This document shows positions 13,483 through 15,381 of a stretch of DNA of 15,381 nt, piece by piece. Made by a program: the position numbers and the translations under genes. The stretch is from contig NZ_JAEQMG010000051.1 of the NCBI RefSeq assembly GCF_016680995.1, forward strand, positions 1-15,381, in the 5' to 3' direction. This stretch comes from Ruminococcus difficilis. GTDB taxonomy: Bacteria; Bacillota_A; Clostridia; Oscillospirales; Acutalibacteraceae. The notes under the pieces were generated by a model that saw nothing but the letters and a program-made list of their open reading frames with translations, made no database searches and was not told where the DNA came from. Within the stretch, counting starts at the first letter, position 1. The number at the start of each line of letters is the position of its first letter.

Positions 13483-14355
13483 ATGCACGACATCTGGAAT
13501 CCGTGGCACGGCTGTAAAAAGTGCAGCGAGGGCTGCGCGAACTGTTATATGTACTTTCTTGACGCGCAGCGCGGCAAGAACGGTGCGGATATCTATCGCA
13601 CAAAAGCGGGCTTCAACTATCCGCTGTCGAAGGACAGAAGCGGACAATACAAAGTCAAAAGCGGCGAACAGCTCCGCGTGTGTATGACCTCCGACTTTTT
13701 CCTTGAGGAAGCGGACGAATGGCGTGATGAAGCGTGGAACATCATCCGTCAACGTCCCGATGTAGTATTCTTTCTGCTGACCAAACGCCCCGAGAGGGTA
13801 CAGGATTGTCTGCCCTTTGATTGGGGCGACGGTTGGGAGAATGTCTTTTTCAACGTCAGCTGTGAGAATCAAAAGCGTGCCGACGAGCGTATCCCGATTT
13901 TGCTTTCACTGCCGTTCAAGCACAAGGGTATTATGTGCGCACCGTTTATAGGTGAGATTAGCATTAAAGATTACCTCAAAAGCGGACAGCTTGAACAGGT
14001 GATCTGCGACGGCGAAAATTACGCAGGAGCCCGTCCGTGTCATTATGAGTGGGTAAAGCGGCTCCGTGACGAGTGTGAGGAATATAACGTCACCTTTGCC
14101 TTTATCGGCACAGGCAGACGTTTCGTCAAGGACGGCAAGACCTATCAAATCGAGGGCAGTGAGTTACAGGCGAATCAGGCGTATAAATCGGGACTGAGCT
14201 TCAAGGGCAATCCGATAGATTTCAAGCTCAGTAACTTGCTCGGTATGCCGATTTCCGAAGAAAGACGTTACAAGCCGTATTTCGGCGATAAATGCCAAAC
14301 CTGCGGAATGAAGATCATCTGCAACGGCTGTACACGTTGCGGGAAATGCGATTGA
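13483..14355 (+). CDS. DUF5131 (phage Gp37/Gp68-like) protein, radical-SAM-like Cys motif
   Basis: A 290-residue protein of the DUF5131 family. The N-terminus reads WNPWHGCKKCSEGCANCYM; C14, C18 and C21 have exactly the CX3CX2C spacing of radical SAM cluster motifs, with C11 as an extra. Later conserved parts include CMTSDFFLEEADEWRDEAW, FFLLTKRPERV and CENQKRADERIPILL. The tail (about 267-289) has further cysteine pairs (CQTCG, CNGCTRCGKC), perhaps a zinc or auxiliary Fe-S site. GGAGGTGAGG precedes ATG 13483; an in-frame start at 13456 lacks a ribosome site. It is the last gene of the operon, 30 bases after SirTM. The function is unknown; related proteins occur in phages. Confidence 0.85.
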   Translation: MHDIWNPWHGCKKCSEGCANCYMYFLDAQRGKNGADIYRTKAGFNYPLSKDRSGQYKVKSGEQLRVCMTSDFFLEEADEWRDEAWNIIRQRPDVVFFLLTKRPERVQDCLPFDWGDGWENVFFNVSCENQKRADERIPILLSLPFKHKGIMCAPFIGEISIKDYLKSGQLEQVICDGENYAGARPCHYEWVKRLRDECEEYNVTFAFIGTGRRFVKDGKTYQIEGSELQANQAYKSGLSFKGNPIDFKLSNLLGMPISEERRYKPYFGDKCQTCGMKIICNGCTRCGKCD

Positions 14356-14387
14356 TTTATAACACCGCATTGAGTAAAATAAACCTC

Positions 14388-14416
14388 TTGACTTACCCAC
14401 TGCTCTATGCTATACT
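14388..14416 (+). promoter_or_regulatory. Strong promoter before the tRNA-like RNA
   Basis: TTGACT (14388-14393) and TATACT (14411-14416) with a 17-base spacer, five of six matches in each box. Transcription would begin near 14423 and run to the terminator at 14527-14566. No protein ORF with a ribosome site follows, so a stable RNA is the likely product. Confidence 0.75.
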
Positions 14417-14451
14417 ACACCCAACAAATCGCATAGGAATGGGAAAAATAA

Positions 14452-14529
14452 GGTTTCACCGACGTGGTGTAACCATCAGGTCCATGTGAAAGCAATTTCA
14501 TGCAGGTTCAAGTCCTGTTACCTGCACCA
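14452..14529 (+). pseudogene. tRNA-Leu-like 3' portion or tRNA-mimic RNA
   Basis: Positions 14502-14518 form a perfect-looking T-arm (GCAGG, loop TTCAAGT, CCTGT), followed by an acceptor strand TACCTGC (14519-14525), discriminator A and encoded CCA (14527-14529). TGAAA-GCAA-TTTCA (14487-14500) before it fits the long variable arm of a class II tRNA, and the 3' end best resembles tRNA-Leu. No upstream strand complementary to TACCTGC and no anticodon arm are found. Instead there is a hairpin, GGTTTCACC (14452-14460) with GGTGTAACC (14466-14474). It is either a broken tRNA (such as an integration scar) or a small RNA that mimics a tRNA 3' end. The promoter at 14388 and terminator at 14527 frame it. 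Confidence 0.5.
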
Positions 14530-14590
14530 AACAAAAAGACCCCAAAAAGGGGTCTTTTTTGTTTGGTAAAAGCAGGTAACCGGACTTGAA
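14507..14590. repeat. Inverted copies of the tRNA 3' end around a terminator
   Basis: TTCAAGTCCTGTTACCTGC (14507-14525) recurs inverted at 14572-14590 with one mismatch (18 of 19). The 17-bp terminator stem lies between. On the minus strand the right copy again reads as T-loop plus acceptor strand, but without a pairing T-stem. Confidence 0.8.
14527..14566. terminator. Strong terminator after the tRNA-like RNA
   Basis: CCAAACAAAAAGACCCC (14527-14543), loop AAAAA, then GGGGTCTTTTTTGTTTGG (14549-14566): 17 pairs with one bulged T, GC-rich top and a T-run. It would also end read-through from the RiPP operon. Confidence 0.88.
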
Positions 14591-14608
14591 GGCGAGCGTG
14601 CCGAAGGC

Positions 14609-14633
14609 AAAAACGTCACTGTGTGACGTTTTT
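14609..14633. other. Perfect 11-bp hairpin in the intergenic region
   Basis: AAAAACGTCAC (14609-14619) pairs with GTGACGTTTTT (14623-14633) around TGT. It looks like a terminator on either strand but no gene ends next to it. The rest of 14634-14726 shows no ORF or RNA that I can identify, apart from a TTATCCGCACCA string that resembles another tRNA 3' end. Confidence 0.5.
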
Positions 14634-14726
14634 AGTGAGAGAGCTACGCTGACTTATAGCCTCGCTCACGCCGCATAAAACGAGCTGGAGGGCTTAGAAA
14701 GCTGAAACATATGTTATCCGCACCAG

Positions 14727-14753
14727 AAAAAGCCCGATTTTATCGGGCTTTTT
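14727..14753. terminator. Terminator of the feo operon (bidirectional)
   Basis: AAAAAGCCCGA (14727-14737) pairs exactly with TCGGGCTTTTT (14743-14753). It lies 13 bases beyond the stop of the FeoB-associated gene on the minus strand. Confidence 0.88.
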
Positions 14754-14766
14754 GCTGTTTTAGAGC

Positions 14767-14943
14767 TTATCGTTTATGACATGAGCCGCTCATAGCGCAG
14801 TTCTTGCAGTTGCCGCAGTTGCAGACGACTGATTTGCCCTGCTTCTTTTTTCTGACCATACTAATGATGATCGCGGCAACAATGCCGATCAGCACGGCGC
14901 AGATTATGATTGTCCAGATATTGCTTATGATCCATTGAATCAT
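14767..14943 (-). CDS. FeoB-associated Cys-rich membrane protein
   Basis: A 58-residue membrane peptide. Residues 4-29 (WIISNIWTIIICAVLIGIV and on to about AAIIIS) form one transmembrane segment, followed by a basic KKKQGK stop-transfer and a cytoplasmic tail with CNCGNCKNC and a final Cys (five in all). This is the signature of the small FeoB-associated proteins that accompany clostridial FeoB and are thought to help iron delivery; the mechanism is not established. AAGGAG lies eight bases before ATG 14943. It starts 12 bases after the feoB stop. Confidence 0.9.
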   Translation of the reverse strand: MIQWIISNIWTIIICAVLIGIVAAIIISMVRKKKQGKSVVCNCGNCKNCAMSGSCHKR

Positions 14944-14955
14944 ACGCTCGACTCC

Positions 14956-15381
14956 TTACTTTATTTTGACCTTCTTTGTCAGTTTATTCGCTTCCTTGTA
15001 CGGTTTGAAGAGCATAAACAGCATAAACGCGATCAGGAGAATTGAGATGATCAAGCCGATAACGTTTAAGTTGCCCGTGAACGCGCCGCCGATCTGGTTT
15101 ATGCAGAGGGCGATGACATAAGCGAAACCGCACTGGTAAAGGATAGCGAAAGCCGTCCATTTCGCAGAGTTCATTTCTCTCTTGATTGCGCCCATCGCCG
15201 CAAAGCAAGGAGCGCAGAGCAGGTTGAACACAAGGAAGGAGAAGCCTGTCACAGTGGTGAATACCTGTGCAAGCGTTGCCCAAGTGCTGAGTTCTCCGCC
15301 GCCGTAGAGCACGCCCATTGTGCCGACGATGTTCTCCTTTGCGATAAGACCTGTGATCGAAGCGACAGCCGCCTGCCAGTT
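14956..15381 (-). CDS. feoB: Ferrous iron transporter FeoB, C-terminal part (cut by right edge)
   Basis: The last 141 residues of FeoB; the N-terminal G domain lies beyond the window. NWQAAVASITGLIAKENIVGTMG is the well-known FeoB conserved stretch. It is followed by FSFLVFNLLCAPCFAAMGAIKRE, with the conserved LLCxPC cysteines, and by two or three further membrane helices ending in a basic tail (KLTKKVKIK). FeoB carries Fe2+ across the inner membrane under GTP control. It forms an operon with the FeoB-associated protein and ends at the terminator at 14727-14753. The iron link may matter because several genes in this window need Fe-S clusters. Confidence 0.93.
   Translation of the reverse strand, partial: NWQAAVASITGLIAKENIVGTMGVLYGGGELSTWATLAQVFTTVTGFSFLVFNLLCAPCFAAMGAIKREMNSAKWTAFAILYQCGFAYVIALCINQIGGAFTGNLNVIGLIISILLIAFMLFMLFKPYKEANKLTKKVKIK

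Noticed and set aside
13075..13872. Minus-strand 265-residue ORF opposite SirTM and DUF5131
   Set aside because: It spans two strongly supported genes on the other strand and shows no recognisable motif or start signal.
14292..14489. 65-residue plus-strand ORF after DUF5131
   Set aside because: It starts inside DUF5131, has no ribosome site and runs through the RNA promoter and hairpin region.
14452..14529. Complete functional tRNA gene
   Set aside because: The T-arm and CCA end are good, but no 5' acceptor strand complementary to TACCTGC and no 7-base anticodon loop with U33 can be placed.

Overview
This looks like chromosomal DNA from a gut-type Clostridia (Ruminococcaceae/Oscillospiraceae-like). 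The signs are AGGAGG-type ribosome binding sites, moderate G+C, a clostridial FeoB/FeoB-associated pair and clostridial protein families. The assignment is an inference from sequence style only.

Layout. (a) 1-1770: the end of an unrecognised gene, a DUF7695-like zinc-ribbon protein, an ADP-ribosylglycohydrolase on the minus strand and a small unrecognised ORF. (b) 1848-4766, minus strand: a compact operon running NPD-type flavin oxidoreductase, nitroreductase, radical SAM protein, DUF3795 protein. (c) 4891-6019: two tandem TetR-family regulators diverging from it. (d) 6167-7130: ferritin-like protein plus an FMN reductase with an iron-sulfur-flavoprotein-type Cys cluster. (e) 7192-8993: an OhrR-like MarR regulator overlapping an FAD disulfide-reductase-like enzyme. 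(f) 9068-9397: an HxlR regulator on the minus strand, divergent from (g) 9595-14355: a plus-strand operon of a Cys-repeat RiPP precursor ('ACGX' type), its radical SAM/SPASM maturase, an MDR oxidoreductase, a Zn-dependent macrodomain, a SirTM sirtuin and a DUF5131 protein with a radical-SAM-like Cys motif. (h) 14356-14766: no protein gene, but a strong promoter, a tRNA-Leu-like 3' fragment, an inverted copy of that fragment and several hairpins. (i) 14767-15381, minus strand: FeoB-associated Cys-rich membrane protein and the C-terminus of FeoB.

How the genes may work together. Blocks b-e form a redox/electrophile-stress island: many flavin enzymes under TetR, MarR/OhrR and HxlR regulators, with Cys sensors visible in the OhrR-like and HxlR proteins. 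Block g is the most unusual part. A predicted RiPP cassette is joined, with short gaps or overlaps, to a protein ADP-ribosylation writer/eraser pair (SirTM and Zn-macrodomain). In the described systems that pair accompanies a lipoyl carrier protein and a lipoate ligase; neither is visible here. The idea that ADP-ribosylation acts on, or is controlled by, the peptide pathway is a hypothesis.

Two genes (nitroreductase at 3803 and OhrR-like regulator at 7192) appear to start at AUA and AUC, each behind a good Shine-Dalgarno sequence.
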